Of a stretch of 64,000 nt of DNA, positions 44,317 to 54,381 are shown piece by piece. Origin of the DNA: Candidatus Obscuribacterales bacterium (GTDB taxonomy: Bacteria > Cyanobacteriota > Vampirovibrionia > Obscuribacterales > Obscuribacteraceae); the NCBI GenBank assembly GCA_019747875.1, contig JAIEQI010000001.1, positions 88,749-152,748 of the forward strand. Direction: 5' to 3'. Positions within the stretch are counted from its first letter, which is position 1, and each line of letters begins with the position of its first letter. The notes under the pieces were generated by a model that ran no database searches, was not told where the DNA came from, and saw only the letters and a program-made list of their open reading frames with translations. The translations under genes were made by a program, and so were the position numbers.

Positions 44317-45156
44317 TCAACGCAGCAGCTCTCGCAGTGGTTGCGATGGAGGATAGACACCGTATGTTTTGGGGTTAGGAAGAGACTTCTGCTGATTATA
44401 AGCCTGGAAGATTAGCAGATCTAGCTTGAAAGCGTCAGGCTTCACAGCCAACTCGCCAGTGAAAGGCGAACCATACAGAAATACCAGCAGTACATTCAAC
44501 GCCAACGTCAGTGATACCAAGGTCGTCATTAATAGTTGTACTTTCAAGTTCTGCACGGCAAAGAAGTAGGTGAATACAACAGTGAACGCACCGCCAACGA
44601 TCAGAATAAACCACATTGCGGGCGCGACTCCGTGAGCAGCACTCACAATTCTAATGCGTCGATTGTCAGATAACTGGGACAATTGATCCAGTAGCTTATC
44701 ATGCAATGTTGTTTCTTCCGGTGTGCTGGGCTTCAGCTCAGTGAGATTTGTCCAAAGCGCCCATGCACTCTCCAAAGCAGCTGGACTATAGGTTCCAGAA
44801 TTCATAGCTTCCCATTCTTGATTAATCACAGCAGAAACATATTTTGCACAACTCTTTTGAATGACTTCGCGCTTATCGGCTGACAATCCATTCGCCAACA
44901 AGAAAACATTGGCGACTCCGTTAGCTTCCTGCTCCACGATGACTCGCAGCTCTTGTTGCCTTTCCATAGCATCAACAATTACAAATCCAAGCAAAACGGC
45001 ATACAGTGTTCCGATAATCGACAGCAGATTTCCAGCAACTTCGTGATATGACGTGAGCCTTTCCACGCCATAAATTCTGCGCACAATCAACATGCCACAG
45101 ATAGCCAGAGCGGTGCTTATGGATACAAAGATAAGTCCATTTAGATATGAATTCAT
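44317..45156 (-). CDS. DUF4239 (bestrophin-like) membrane protein
   Basis: The start at 45156 (MNSYLNGLIF) has GGGAG upstream and opens with a transmembrane helix. The 279-residue protein has the DUF4239 pattern: a second helix (LLSIIGTLYAVLLGFVIVDA), then a cytoplasmic helical segment with EQEANGVANVF, and a pair of helices near residues 190-245. The family is related in layout to bestrophin channels; its function is unproven. It lies on the opposite strand between the ATPase module and the ligase gene, and its start is 150 bp from the divergent ligase start. Confidence 0.85.
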   Translation of the reverse strand: MNSYLNGLIFVSISTALAICGMLIVRRIYGVERLTSYHEVAGNLLSIIGTLYAVLLGFVIVDAMERQQELRVIVEQEANGVANVFLLANGLSADKREVIQKSCAKYVSAVINQEWEAMNSGTYSPAALESAWALWTNLTELKPSTPEETTLHDKLLDQLSQLSDNRRIRIVSAAHGVAPAMWFILIVGGAFTVVFTYFFAVQNLKVQLLMTTLVSLTLALNVLLVFLYGSPFTGELAVKPDAFKLDLLIFQAYNQQKSLPNPKTYGVYPPSQPLRELLR

Positions 45157-45305
45157 TTCGAATTTCAACTCCCACTTTCGCCAGCGCGGTATGCACATGA
45201 TTGCAAACGCCGATTCCACAGTATTCTACTGTAAATCGCAATGTTCGTTTTGAATTCCCTGGACATAGGGAACAGATTATGCGGTGGAATAATTTGAGGT
45301 GGACG

Positions 45306-46748
45306 ATGCCCGAATTAATGGATGGCGAAACCACGGAAGTTAAGGGATCGGCCAAGGATCCTTACATCCTCAAAAATACCGGCGGTGTGTATTCTTGCAC
45401 TTGCCCGGCATGGCGGAATCAATCCGTTGCAATCGAGTCTAGAACATGCAAGCATCTCCGCCAATATCTCGGTGAAGAATTCGAGAAGCAGCGACTTGGT
45501 GGCGAAATTCCTGCAAGATCTGGACGAGCACCTGGCAGTTCGACGACAAGAAAACAACAGGCTATGGATGGTGCCGAGGGAACCGCCGAAGATGCATCTA
45601 CCCCTGGTCTGCTATTAGCCCACTCATGGGACGGAACCCATGACCTAACAGGCTGGTGGATGAGCGAGAAACTCGATGGGGTACGAGCATACTGGGATGG
45701 AAGCAAATTTATAAGTCGCCAGGGTAACGTTTACCATGCGCCTGATTGGTTCATCGAAAATTTGCCAAGCGACGTACATTTGGACGGAGAACTCTGGTTG
45801 GACCGAAAAGGTTTTCAACGAGCCGTCAGCATTGTTCGACGACAAGACAAAAACAACGACTGGAAAGACATAACTTTTGTAGTCTTTGACGCTCCACTTT
45901 TGGAGGATCCTTTTGAAGCGCGCATGGCTTTCATACAAACAACACTAGACGAAATCGGATCAAAATACGCGCTTGCGCACCAGCATGTGCGATGCAACAG
46001 CATCGACCATCTGAGGGAGGAACTTCGACGAGTTGAGGCGATAGGCGGTGAAGGTTTGATGCTGCGTCAACCATCTTCAAAATATGAGGTCGGACGCTCA
46101 TTTACACTATTGAAAGTGAAAACATTTCATGATGCAGAAGCAACAGTGATTGAGATCTTGCCGGGAACAGGCAAACATAAAGGACGGATGGGCGCCCTGC
46201 AAGTAGAGTTAGCAGATGGTACGCGATTCTCTGTTGGAACAGGTTTCGCTGATGCCCAACGAGAGAATCCACCGGAGTTGGGGTCAACGATCACATTTCG
46301 GTATCAAGAACTGTCGGACCGTGGTGTGCCCAGATTTCCTTCCTTTGTCCGAGTACGAACGGATGCCGATCAGCTGCCTTCTGCGAAACTTAGTGCTGCT
46401 GCACCTGGTGTTAAAGTTGCAAGCGGAAACGATACCAGAGACGAGACCGAAAGGGCAGAAAGGAGTTCGGAAGCTCGCGGTGCTTTGCACTCGGACCCAG
46501 AGTTCAACAATAAAACGAGTTCTCTGAATGAAGGCTCCTGGCGAGAGTTTCAATTTGTCGAAGGGACATCAAGTAAGTTCTGGAAGATTTCTTGCTCCGG
46601 GAACGAAGTAATCGTATGCTTTGGAAAAATAGGGACGCAGGGTCAAGCGAAACCGAAATCGTTCTCTACTCCGGCAGAGGCAAAAGCTCATATGGAAAAG
46701 CTTATCGCCGAAAAGACCGGAAAGGGGTACCTCGAAGTCTTCAACTGA
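45306..46748 (+). CDS. ATP-dependent DNA ligase with N-terminal SWIM finger and C-terminal WGR domain
   Basis: The start at 45306 (MPELMDGETTEVKG) has GAGGTG just upstream. A SWIM finger uses C31/C33/C48/H50. The ligase core follows from about residue 95: motif I is EKLDGVR with the adenylated Lys122, then SRQGN, LDGELW and FVVFDAP. An OB-fold region with GRMGALQVELADG comes next. A linker of about 50 residues leads to a WGR-like domain (WREFQFVEGTSSKFWKI and FGKIGTQGQ). Ligases with SWIM and WGR parts are known in some bacteria and probably act in DNA repair. Confidence 0.9.
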   Translation: MPELMDGETTEVKGSAKDPYILKNTGGVYSCTCPAWRNQSVAIESRTCKHLRQYLGEEFEKQRLGGEIPARSGRAPGSSTTRKQQAMDGAEGTAEDASTPGLLLAHSWDGTHDLTGWWMSEKLDGVRAYWDGSKFISRQGNVYHAPDWFIENLPSDVHLDGELWLDRKGFQRAVSIVRRQDKNNDWKDITFVVFDAPLLEDPFEARMAFIQTTLDEIGSKYALAHQHVRCNSIDHLREELRRVEAIGGEGLMLRQPSSKYEVGRSFTLLKVKTFHDAEATVIEILPGTGKHKGRMGALQVELADGTRFSVGTGFADAQRENPPELGSTITFRYQELSDRGVPRFPSFVRVRTDADQLPSAKLSAAAPGVKVASGNDTRDETERAERSSEARGALHSDPEFNNKTSSLNEGSWREFQFVEGTSSKFWKISCSGNEVIVCFGKIGTQGQAKPKSFSTPAEAKAHMEKLIAEKTGKGYLEVFN

Positions 46749-47080
46749 CTCGATAACAGCGCTCCCACGAGAAAGAACTGAGATCGCCAGCAGCATCAGT
46801 ACTTTCGGGCTCCATTCTTATCAGTTAGCATGTTCGCAGATTAGTAAAAATAAAATTTCGACATTTTCTGGTATTACTGAAATAGATCAGGGCAATCACA
46901 GTTCAGGAAGCACGAACCTGCGAACATCTCCCGGTTTCGCAGCCATAATACGAACTTCGACGCAAACGAGCCCGTGGCTGCGTATGTCTATGCATTCGCG
47001 CGCTCGGCTTAGTAAACAAAGTTGCTCCGTCCGTGCGCAGAACGCTCGGAAACTTTGTGTCGAGCAGGGGTGGGGAAAAA
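46749..47080. other. Gap with no gene seen
   Basis: AT-rich near 46845-46880, then GC-richer. No hairpin or repeat stands out. The last part must hold the promoter of the TPR gene at 47081. Confidence 0.35.
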
Positions 47081-47602
47081 ATGAATACCTTTACGTTGTC
47101 GCCAAAAGCTACATTGATGTATTTCGACATTACACTTTTCAGAGGAAAAGCTAGTTTAGAAGAGGTGTCCGTCAAAAGGCTCCCTGAAGCTATAGAAAGT
47201 TTGAATCAGACAATCGCTCGCAATCCTAAGGCAGTAGATGCGTACCTCCAACGCGGTCGCATCTACTGCTTACTTGATCAATACAAGGAAGCAGATAAAG
47301 ATCTCTCGGCAGCAATTGAACTTGATCCCGAGTATGCAGACAACTACAGAATGCGGGGACTCATACGCATCCTAATGGAACGCTATGATGACGCTACCGA
47401 GGATCTGACAAAAGCAATTGCACTATATTCATGCGCAGCGATTGCATATGGCTATCGAGCGATTGCATACTCGGCAAAGAAAGACTACAAAAACGCATTG
47501 AATGATCTTGAGCAGGCTATTGCATTGGAACCAAGCAATGCAAGATGGCAACGAAAAAAATCAGACGTTCTAAGACGCATGAACGAAATCGTTTTAGACT
47601 GA
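47081..47602 (+). CDS. TPR-repeat protein
   Basis: The ATG at 47081 follows GGGGTGGGGAAAAA; the in-frame upstream start at 47033 has no such site. The 173-residue protein has about three to four tetratricopeptide repeats (AVDAYLQRGRIYCLLDQYKE, DNYRMRGLIRILMERYDD, AIAYGYRAIAYSAKKDYKN). TPRs mediate protein contacts. There is no signal peptide. Confidence 0.85.
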   Translation: MNTFTLSPKATLMYFDITLFRGKASLEEVSVKRLPEAIESLNQTIARNPKAVDAYLQRGRIYCLLDQYKEADKDLSAAIELDPEYADNYRMRGLIRILMERYDDATEDLTKAIALYSCAAIAYGYRAIAYSAKKDYKNALNDLEQAIALEPSNARWQRKKSDVLRRMNEIVLD

Positions 47603-47659
47603 TCTCCAAGCTACAAAAAGATTTGGTCAGCGTTAGGTGACTCGTCCCACGAAAAAAAG

Positions 47660-48610
47660 CTATTGAGGCAACTCAGTGGAAAACTCTTGCAGCCTTGATC
47701 GCAAACGACCATATAATGGCGTAACCCAAGTTAGCAGCGACTTATTAGGCGAAGTAGACTTCTGCTGCACCGTGCTAAAGATAGTCCTAAGCTTAGCCTC
47801 TGAAAGAGTCGAGTTCTTGTCGCCTTCGCTCTTGGTAGCGGTCGATTCTTGATCAGGAGACTTTTTTAACAGATTGCATGGAGCAAAAATCAGTTCTATG
47901 TTCGAGCATCCCATATCGTAAGCAAGCGTGAACAGCTCTTCGATAGGTTGATTTCCCATGGCTAGACAGCCAGTGGACCAGCGGCTACCGTGAATCAAAA
48001 TGTCACCACCAAGATTCTTTCGTCCCTCATCTTTGGCATGAGCTCTGTCCTCAGCATTTGGATAATCGACGGCCAGTCCTAAATGCGCTATGACATTCGG
48101 ACGGAATCCAACAATCTTGTAAAACCCCTCGGGAACTTGCTTGTCTCCTTCTTTAAGCTTCGGTCCTGCCCTGCCACTTGCACCAATAATCGGATAGTTT
48201 TTCAGGCAACGAAATTTACCGTGAGAATCCCTTACGAAGATCAATAATTGTCTTTCCTCCTTTAGGCATATCCAGACAGATGACGCAGGCGGATAGGTCA
48301 TCTTTTTGTCAATCTCACTGATTCGTATTTTCCATGCAGCGCGAGCTTCGGGTCCATATGTCGCAATCACTTGATTAACAGTCATCCACTCGGTTTTCTT
48401 AGGTTTATCTAGAGGCTCAGCCTTCGTGTGGTCGAGCCCATTTCCTGTGCTATGTGAGAGATTGTTCAAGTGCAACGCATTTTGCGGGGCTGCTTCGTGT
48501 TTGCTACCTGGCTTTGATTCGGCAGCGAGAGCGGCGCTACAAGTCATTGGTCCCAGCATCGTAAGAACAGCCAAGCGGCAGACTAGAGCGTTATTTCCTT
48601 GCCATTTCAT
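47660..48610 (-). CDS. YafK-type L,D-transpeptidase
   Basis: This 316-residue exported protein has a signal peptide (LAVLTMLGPMTCSAALAAE). The YkuD catalytic motif IHGSRWSTGCLAMG, with the nucleophilic Cys, lies at about residues 200-213. The upstream strand LLIFVRDSHGKFRCLKNYPI and the GDKQVPEGFYKI segment are characteristic of the YafK/DpaA branch. That branch in E. coli detaches lipoproteins from peptidoglycan. An extra C-terminal about 85 residues are Lys/Ser-rich. It is divergent from the oxidoreductase gene. Confidence 0.88.
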   Translation of the reverse strand: MKWQGNNALVCRLAVLTMLGPMTCSAALAAESKPGSKHEAAPQNALHLNNLSHSTGNGLDHTKAEPLDKPKKTEWMTVNQVIATYGPEARAAWKIRISEIDKKMTYPPASSVWICLKEERQLLIFVRDSHGKFRCLKNYPIIGASGRAGPKLKEGDKQVPEGFYKIVGFRPNVIAHLGLAVDYPNAEDRAHAKDEGRKNLGGDILIHGSRWSTGCLAMGNQPIEELFTLAYDMGCSNIELIFAPCNLLKKSPDQESTATKSEGDKNSTLSEAKLRTIFSTVQQKSTSPNKSLLTWVTPLYGRLRSRLQEFSTELPQ

Positions 48611-48717
48611 TGAATATCTCTCAGCAATCTATGTCAGCTTAAGCCCATTATATGTGCAATTGCGGGTTTTACCGCTGCCCCCGGACCCGCTTTCGACTAT
48701 TATATAAGCCTCTAATC

Positions 48718-50418
48718 ATGGGCGCAGGGGCGATGGAAGGGAAGATTTACGACACCATTATCATCGGAGGCGGTTCTGCTGGCTGTGTTCTAGCTAATCG
48801 GCTTACAGAAGACGCATCACACAAAGTTCTAGTTCTTGAGGCAGGACGCCCGGATTCCCTCTGGGACATCTTTCTGCATATGCCCGCCGGCTTGATGTTT
48901 CCTTTAGGAAACAAATGGTACGACTGGTGCTATAAGTCCGAGCCAGAGCCATTCATGAACGGACGCCGAGTAGCTCACGCAAGAGGAAAGGTCCTCGGAG
49001 GCTCCAGCTCCATTAACGGTATGATTTTTATTCGCGGCAACCCGATGGACTACCAAAAATGGGCAAGAGACCCCGGCATGGAAAATTGGGATTATGCACA
49101 TTGCCTGCCGTACTTCATCAAATCTGAAACCAGGATTGCAGGGAAAGATGATTATCACGGCGACAAAGGCCCCTTGATCCTCGAGCCCGGTCCGTGCACC
49201 AATCCACTGTTTCAAGCATTCTTCCAGGCATGCAAGCAAGCTGGTTATCCGTTAACGAGCGACGTAAACGGAGAGCAACAAGAGGGCTTCGGCATCTTCG
49301 ATCGCAATATCAAGAACGGTCGTCGATACTCCGCGGCTCGCGCATACATCCACACAGTTTCAAAAGAGCGGCCCAATCTTAACGTGCTTTGCCATGCGCT
49401 AGTTCACCGAATAATTTTCGAAGGCAAACGCGCCGTTGGTGTCGAGTTTGAGATTAATGGCAAAGTTCAACAGGTAAAAGGGAATGAAATCATCTGTTGT
49501 GGCGGAGCAATCAATTCTCCGCAATTGCTGCAACTATCAGGCATTGGCAATGCACGCGAATTGAGCGCGCTTGGAATTCCGGTAGTAAATGATTTACCGG
49601 GGGTAGGCGAGAATTTGCAAGACCACCTCGAAGTTTATATTCAATACGAATGCAAACAACCTGTAAGCATGGTGCCAGCAATGAAGTGGTGGAACGCACC
49701 TTGGATTGGCTTCCAATGGCTGTTTATGCGATCCGGTCCCGCCGCCACAAACCATTTCGAGGGCGGTGGATTCATTAGAAGCAACGAGGATGTCGAATAT
49801 CCGAATCTGCAATTCCACTTCCTTCCGCTTTCTGTGCGCTATGATGGCTCAGGGCAGTCCTCCAAGCATGGCTACCAAGTCCACGTTGGACCAATGAACT
49901 CTGATGCAAGGGGCCACATCAAGATAAAATCCACAGATCCTCGCGTTCATCCGAGCATCCTCTTCAATTATTTATCGACGGATCAAGATCGTCGGGAGTG
50001 GGTTGAAGCAGTCCGCTGCGCAAGAAAAATACTCAACCAATCCGCTATGGACGAATTTAATGGTGGCGAAGTATCTCCTGGACCTGAAATCGAAACGGAC
50101 GAGCAAATCCTGGAGTGGGTGAAGAAGGATAGTGAAACAGCACTGCATCCTTCATGCACCTGCAAGATGGGCTTAGATGCAAATTCCGTTGTCGATCCCA
50201 ACTCGATGAAAGTGCATGGAGTTGAAGGATTGCGAGTTGTCGACGGCTCAGTTATGCCTTATGTCACCAATGGCAATTTATATGCACCGATAATGATGAT
50301 CGCAGAGAAAGCAGCAGACATGATCAAGGGGAACACGCCCCTAGCACCAATGCCAGTCACTTTCTACAAACACAAGAAAACGCGCGAAAAAGAAAACGCT
50401 CAAGCGGTAATTTCATAA
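48718..50418 (+). CDS. GMC oxidoreductase, choline dehydrogenase-like
   Basis: The 566-residue flavoenzyme has the FAD dinucleotide motif [16 protein letters not shown] near the N-terminus. It also has [15 protein letters not shown], and the active-site His near [10 protein letters not shown]. The closest match from memory is BetA (choline to betaine aldehyde), but other GMC alcohol dehydrogenases look similar and no betB lies nearby. ATG 48718 or 48733 could start; the second has AGGGG 3 nt upstream. The transporter gene follows after 13 bp, suggesting a linked substrate. Confidence 0.88.
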   Translation: MGAGAMEGKIYDTIIIGGGSAGCVLANRLTEDASHKVLVLEAGRPDSLWDIFLHMPAGLMFPLGNKWYDWCYKSEPEPFMNGRRVAHARGKVLGGSSSINGMIFIRGNPMDYQKWARDPGMENWDYAHCLPYFIKSETRIAGKDDYHGDKGPLILEPGPCTNPLFQAFFQACKQAGYPLTSDVNGEQQEGFGIFDRNIKNGRRYSAARAYIHTVSKERPNLNVLCHALVHRIIFEGKRAVGVEFEINGKVQQVKGNEIICCGGAINSPQLLQLSGIGNARELSALGIPVVNDLPGVGENLQDHLEVYIQYECKQPVSMVPAMKWWNAPWIGFQWLFMRSGPAATNHFEGGGFIRSNEDVEYPNLQFHFLPLSVRYDGSGQSSKHGYQVHVGPMNSDARGHIKIKSTDPRVHPSILFNYLSTDQDRREWVEAVRCARKILNQSAMDEFNGGEVSPGPEIETDEQILEWVKKDSETALHPSCTCKMGLDANSVVDPNSMKVHGVEGLRVVDGSVMPYVTNGNLYAPIMMIAEKAADMIKGNTPLAPMPVTFYKHKKTREKENAQAVIS

Positions 50419-50431
50419 GAGGAATGCCGCG

Positions 50432-51640
50432 ATGGCTGAAGGCATGTTAGTGAACAGTATGGTGATTCTAACTCTCCTCTTTTGGGGCGCCTGGGGAATC
50501 TTCGACAAAAAAGCCTTAGGACACACGGCGCCACTTGGACAGCTTGTCGCAGTTTACTGTTTCTCCCCCCTCCTCGCAGTTATCGTTGCATTGGTTTTGC
50601 AAGTTTGGGTGCCCGGCTGGCATCTGACTGAACATACGCTCTTCTATGCACTCCTTGGTTCGATCTCTTATTTCGTAGCCACCATAGCTTATCTAGTCGC
50701 CATGACAAAGGGCGAAGCAAGCCTGATTCTTGGAGTCACTGCGAGTTATCCATTAATCGCACAAGCGCTCGCATTCATCATGCTCGGTGAGCCGCTAAAC
50801 ATACTTAGAGTGGTCGGATGCGTTGTTATGATTGCGGGGATTATAGTCTTAAGCGGATCTGGTAACGCAAAAGAGAAGGCTTCAACAGAAGAAGAAAAAG
50901 ACTCAAATTTTAAGAGCAAAACAGAGGAGAGCATTTCTCTCGTAGATCATAAGTCTGTGGCATCTAACTTGAATCAAGTAATTAAACCTGCTGATGATAG
51001 AAGTGTGCTAACTGCAGTGAATAACGCTACTGGAACCATTCTTTCAGAAGCCAGCGGGACGCCGGCGCTCCCAGGAGCGAACAGGAGCACAGCTGTTGCG
51101 ATTGGACCGGGAACTGTTCCAGTAGCGGCGCTTCAATTAGCAGCAGAGCATCAGCCACAGGGGTCGGATCGCCAACAATCCGCAAAACCTTCGCACTTGT
51201 CGCTCGCCTGCATTGTTTGCGTTTTGATTGCAGTTACAGGTTGGGCTGTTCGCGGGATGTTTGACAAAATCGCATTGGAGCATCCAGCACATCCACATCC
51301 ATTTGAAGTTTACCTGGGCAAGTTTATCTGCGACTCCGTTCTTGGAATTGGTGCACTCATTTGGCTACTGAAAAAACGTCCCGAAGTAAATGTCTTCTCG
51401 CGATCGCTACGTCCATGGGCAGCTGGCTCCGCAATCTGCCTGGCAGGCGGAAGCGCTGCGTACTATGTAGCACTATCAAAACTTTCAGCGTCATACGTAA
51501 TAGCAATAACAGGTTGCTACCCCCTGTTCATGTATCTGCTGGCCGTTTGGGTGCTCAAAGAAAGATTCAACATGACTCGCGCTATCGGAATTGTTCTCAT
51601 CACGCTAGGTGGAATTATCACACAATGGACGCAAGGATAG
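50432..51640 (+). CDS. EamA-family (DMT) transporter with repeat-derived linker
   Basis: This 402-residue membrane protein has two EamA halves of about five helices each: residues about 7-148 (TLLFWGAWGIFDKKALG) and about 255-400 (AVTGWAVRGMFDKIALEHP). The two are joined by an unusually long hydrophilic linker of about 105 residues. Part of that linker (about residues 205-217, EASGTPALPGANR) is encoded by a copy of the dispersed GCCGGC repeat element, kept in frame. EamA proteins export or import small metabolites. AAGAGGAA precedes the ATG. Confidence 0.9.
   Translation: MAEGMLVNSMVILTLLFWGAWGIFDKKALGHTAPLGQLVAVYCFSPLLAVIVALVLQVWVPGWHLTEHTLFYALLGSISYFVATIAYLVAMTKGEASLILGVTASYPLIAQALAFIMLGEPLNILRVVGCVVMIAGIIVLSGSGNAKEKASTEEEKDSNFKSKTEESISLVDHKSVASNLNQVIKPADDRSVLTAVNNATGTILSEASGTPALPGANRSTAVAIGPGTVPVAALQLAAEHQPQGSDRQQSAKPSHLSLACIVCVLIAVTGWAVRGMFDKIALEHPAHPHPFEVYLGKFICDSVLGIGALIWLLKKRPEVNVFSRSLRPWAAGSAICLAGGSAAYYVALSKLSASYVIAITGCYPLFMYLLAVWVLKERFNMTRAIGIVLITLGGIITQWTQG
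51045..51083. repeat. Dispersed GCCGGC-type element inside a coding sequence
   Basis: The sequence CAGAAGCCAGCGGGACGCCG, continuing GCGCTCCCAGGAGCGAAC, matches the intergenic elements at 14298, 14365 and 63788 apart from a few substitutions. It lies in the linker of the EamA transporter and does not break the frame. Confidence 0.75.
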
Positions 51641-51646
51641 TCGATT

Positions 51647-52207
51647 CTACCGAACCGGTACGCGCTCAAGAGCATCGCTAAGCCACCACATCAAGTCCAA
51701 AGCATCATAGACGCCTTCGTATTCTTGCTGAATTTCGCAGTCCAAAATCAGTTCCATGAAGGTCTTCTGCAGAGTCAACATTTTCTGCTCGACAAGCAAT
51801 CTACAGACGCATTCATTAACGTCAGGATTGTTAAAGTAGCTTCTGCACGCAGGTTTGAACTGATCAGGAGTCGAGATCCACCGTTTCTGCGAGCCGAACT
51901 TTACTTCCTCTCCAAAAAACATCATGGTCGTCTCAAAAGTAATAGGAGACTCGCACTTTGTTCTAATCTTCAATGAAAAGTCTTGTTTCGGTAAGGCATT
52001 TGCAACTAAATCAAAAGCAATTGAGGCCGCAAACCCTGTAAGTCCGCCGCCTGTGTAAGTAGTCGAGTAATATTCGGGAGGAGCAATTTCCACTACAACC
52101 GGCCTGGACTTAAACAACCCAGAAACAGAATATTCCGAACGCATTCCAAAACTTGTATCGATCGCACCAGCAATTTCATCGAGCGCTGCTCTAGGTTTTA
52201 AACGCAT
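51647..52207 (-). CDS. 186-residue protein of unknown function
   Basis: The start at 52207 (MRLKPRAALDEIAG) has GGAG 7 nt upstream. The protein is soluble. A Tyr/Gly-rich segment at about 45-58 (APPEYYSTTYTGGGLTG) is the most distinctive feature. The C-terminal half is helical with four cysteines. It ends 6 bp from the convergent transporter gene. The family is not recognised. Confidence 0.65.
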   Translation of the reverse strand: MRLKPRAALDEIAGAIDTSFGMRSEYSVSGLFKSRPVVVEIAPPEYYSTTYTGGGLTGFAASIAFDLVANALPKQDFSLKIRTKCESPITFETTMMFFGEEVKFGSQKRWISTPDQFKPACRSYFNNPDVNECVCRLLVEQKMLTLQKTFMELILDCEIQQEYEGVYDALDLMWWLSDALERVPVR

Positions 52208-52279
52208 AAATCTACTCCGCAAATAGATGAATGACAAATTCTATTGAACTTCTACCCATTTTAACGACGTACTCAGTGC

Positions 52280-54184
52280 TTACTTCGAATTGCCTAGAAG
52301 CACTTCGCGAATGATCTTAATAGGTGGTGCACCGGTGCGGAGAAATGCATTATGGAAATCCACAAGAGAGAAATTTGCTCCCTTGGCTTTCTTATAGTCT
52401 TCACGCAAAGACATGATTTGCAACTTGCCTAGCGTATAAACCAAATAAGTCGCATCAATCGCTCCACGTCGAGATTCACGCTCAGCATTCGCTCGCTCTT
52501 CATGAGCTTCAGTCATAAAAAAGTTGATCGCTTCATCAAGCGTCATTCCTTTTGTGTGCATCTTCAGTGCAACAAGATATCGGCAACAGCGGCGAAGCGC
52601 CTTGTGGAGCATAGCAAGCTTAAGGCGCTTATCGCCATTCTCCAAACCTTGCTCAACCATCATCTGCTCGCCGTAATGTGCCCATCCCTCAATGTTCGAA
52701 TTGCAACCAATTATCTTGGTTGTTTTAGAAGGCGCAACGCGCAACCACAATCCTTGTACATAATGCCCAGGAAAGACTTCGTGCACGCTCGTGTCCATCA
52801 AGCTGAATTTGCCATAAGAGCGCATGTGCTGCTCAACCTTTTCGGCCGACCAATTCTTCTCGGGCAAGGTCACGTAATAATAGGATTCCTTAGCCTTTTC
52901 TTCAAACGGTCCCGCCCAACTCATTGCCGCAAAGGTAAGGGCACGCATGAAAGGAGGTGTTTCCTCGACTTTCAAGTCTCCTTCCCACGGCATCGTTATG
53001 ATCTTATTTTTGAGACAAAAATCGCGCAAATCACTCAACATCGCCCGCGTCGAATCTAGCAATTTATCAGGTGCGGCGTGATCTAGTGCAATTGACCGGA
53101 ATACTTCGATAGGAGTTTTGCTGGAGTCAATTTCCTTTGCAGTCTTATCGAACTCCGACTGCAATCGTTTCAATTCTTTCTCCCCGTCCGCTATAAGTTG
53201 ATCGACAGGAGTGTCGACCATTTCGTCGTAAAGCAACTTTTTCGCATAGAGGTCCGCTCCATAAGCGAAATTGTTAGTGGATTTTGGAAGTACCTCTTCT
53301 TTCAAGAACTTTCCGTACTCTTCGAGCTTGGCCAATGTCTGGGTGTTCGCTGCGCGCAGCTCATCCACCAATGTCTTGTCCGCTACTGAGGAAAAAGTGT
53401 TCGGCACATCAGTCTTGAAGAAATCAATAATTCCACTTAGCTGATCGATCGCTATCTCTGTGTAGATCTTGGGCGGGTTCTTGAGATTCCGTTTTGCCGC
53501 GTCCAACATTGCGGGAATCTTTTTCTGCCGGGCCGTTACAGATTTGATTCGCTCATTCAAAGGAGCAAAATTTCTGCTCATCAAATCGTAAATCATTGAA
53601 CTGGCCTGAGAGCTATACATATCGGGATTCCGCTGCCATTCCTTCAGCTCATCCAGCATTAACAGACGCCCTTTGATATTGGACGTAATCAATTTGAGAT
53701 CGATTTTCGCTTGCGATGAAAGATTGTCTGCTTTTACCGATTCAAACTCATTCAAAAATGACTTCAGCTGACCCACAACATTCGCAATTGCAGACGAAGA
53801 CAAATCCGGAGCTTCCTTGTCATATTCATGCAATCCGAGCTGTGTTCCCATTGCCGGATCAACGCTAAACAGATAAGCGAAGTATTTGTCGACGAGTTTT
53901 GCAAAATTCGCGTCAGCACTTGCTGCGAGTTCAGATGTCGCAATCAATCTTTCTGCACCATTTTTCTTCTGGAGAACGCCCTCGGGCACCCCTACATAAG
54001 ATTGCGCTGAACTTTCAGACGAAGAAGCAGCCGAGGAGGCTGAATTTACGGAGACACATACGTTCAGGGTACTAGCAAAAAAGCTCGCAGCCATAGCCAG
54101 AGACACAAATCTTGCGGAACGACCGAATATTTTCACCGCACCGCTATATCTTCTATTACGCACAACAGACCTCCAGCACCGCAT
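52280..54184 (-). CDS. Secreted DUF885 metallopeptidase-like protein
   Basis: This 634-residue protein of the DUF885 family is a predicted zinc peptidase. The motif HEVFPGH lies at about residue 475 (TSVHEVFPGHYVQ), with a later Glu in WAHYGEQMMVEQG, and the family-typical IDATYLVYTLGKLQIMSLRE is near the C-terminus. An N-terminal hydrophobic segment after a basic stretch (FVSLAMAASFFASTLNVCVS) is a signal peptide or anchor; a Ser/Ala-rich linker follows. The exact start is uncertain. Confidence 0.87.
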   Translation of the reverse strand: MRCWRSVVRNRRYSGAVKIFGRSARFVSLAMAASFFASTLNVCVSVNSASSAASSSESSAQSYVGVPEGVLQKKNGAERLIATSELAASADANFAKLVDKYFAYLFSVDPAMGTQLGLHEYDKEAPDLSSSAIANVVGQLKSFLNEFESVKADNLSSQAKIDLKLITSNIKGRLLMLDELKEWQRNPDMYSSQASSMIYDLMSRNFAPLNERIKSVTARQKKIPAMLDAAKRNLKNPPKIYTEIAIDQLSGIIDFFKTDVPNTFSSVADKTLVDELRAANTQTLAKLEEYGKFLKEEVLPKSTNNFAYGADLYAKKLLYDEMVDTPVDQLIADGEKELKRLQSEFDKTAKEIDSSKTPIEVFRSIALDHAAPDKLLDSTRAMLSDLRDFCLKNKIITMPWEGDLKVEETPPFMRALTFAAMSWAGPFEEKAKESYYYVTLPEKNWSAEKVEQHMRSYGKFSLMDTSVHEVFPGHYVQGLWLRVAPSKTTKIIGCNSNIEGWAHYGEQMMVEQGLENGDKRLKLAMLHKALRRCCRYLVALKMHTKGMTLDEAINFFMTEAHEERANAERESRRGAIDATYLVYTLGKLQIMSLREDYKKAKGANFSLVDFHNAFLRTGAPPIKIIREVLLGNSK

Positions 54185-54225
54185 TCGATATCACGAACTC
54201 GATCAAAAACGAAAAAATAGGCCCA

Positions 54226-54260
54226 TAAAAAATCAGCTCCGGGACAAAGCTGTCCCGGAG
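54226..54260 (-). terminator. Intrinsic terminator for the RRM gene
   Basis: CTCCGGGACA (54237-54246) and TGTCCCGGAG (54251-54260) form a perfect 10-bp stem with an AAGC loop. On the minus strand the stem is followed by CTGATTTTTTATGGG, a proper T run. Confidence 0.85.
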
Positions 54261-54381
54261 TTAATACTTTGTCAGCACACTGCCATCCACAAAAACTTGA
54301 ACATTTGCAAAGGAGCTGGGCTCCAGAGCTTCTCTATCAGATCTTGGGCTGCAGCTAAAGCCGCAACACGCAGGACTTCAA

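Noticed and set aside
48652..48717. 22-codon extension of the GMC oxidoreductase
   Set aside because: It precedes the normal FAD-binding start, is Cys/Arg-rich and lacks a binding site.
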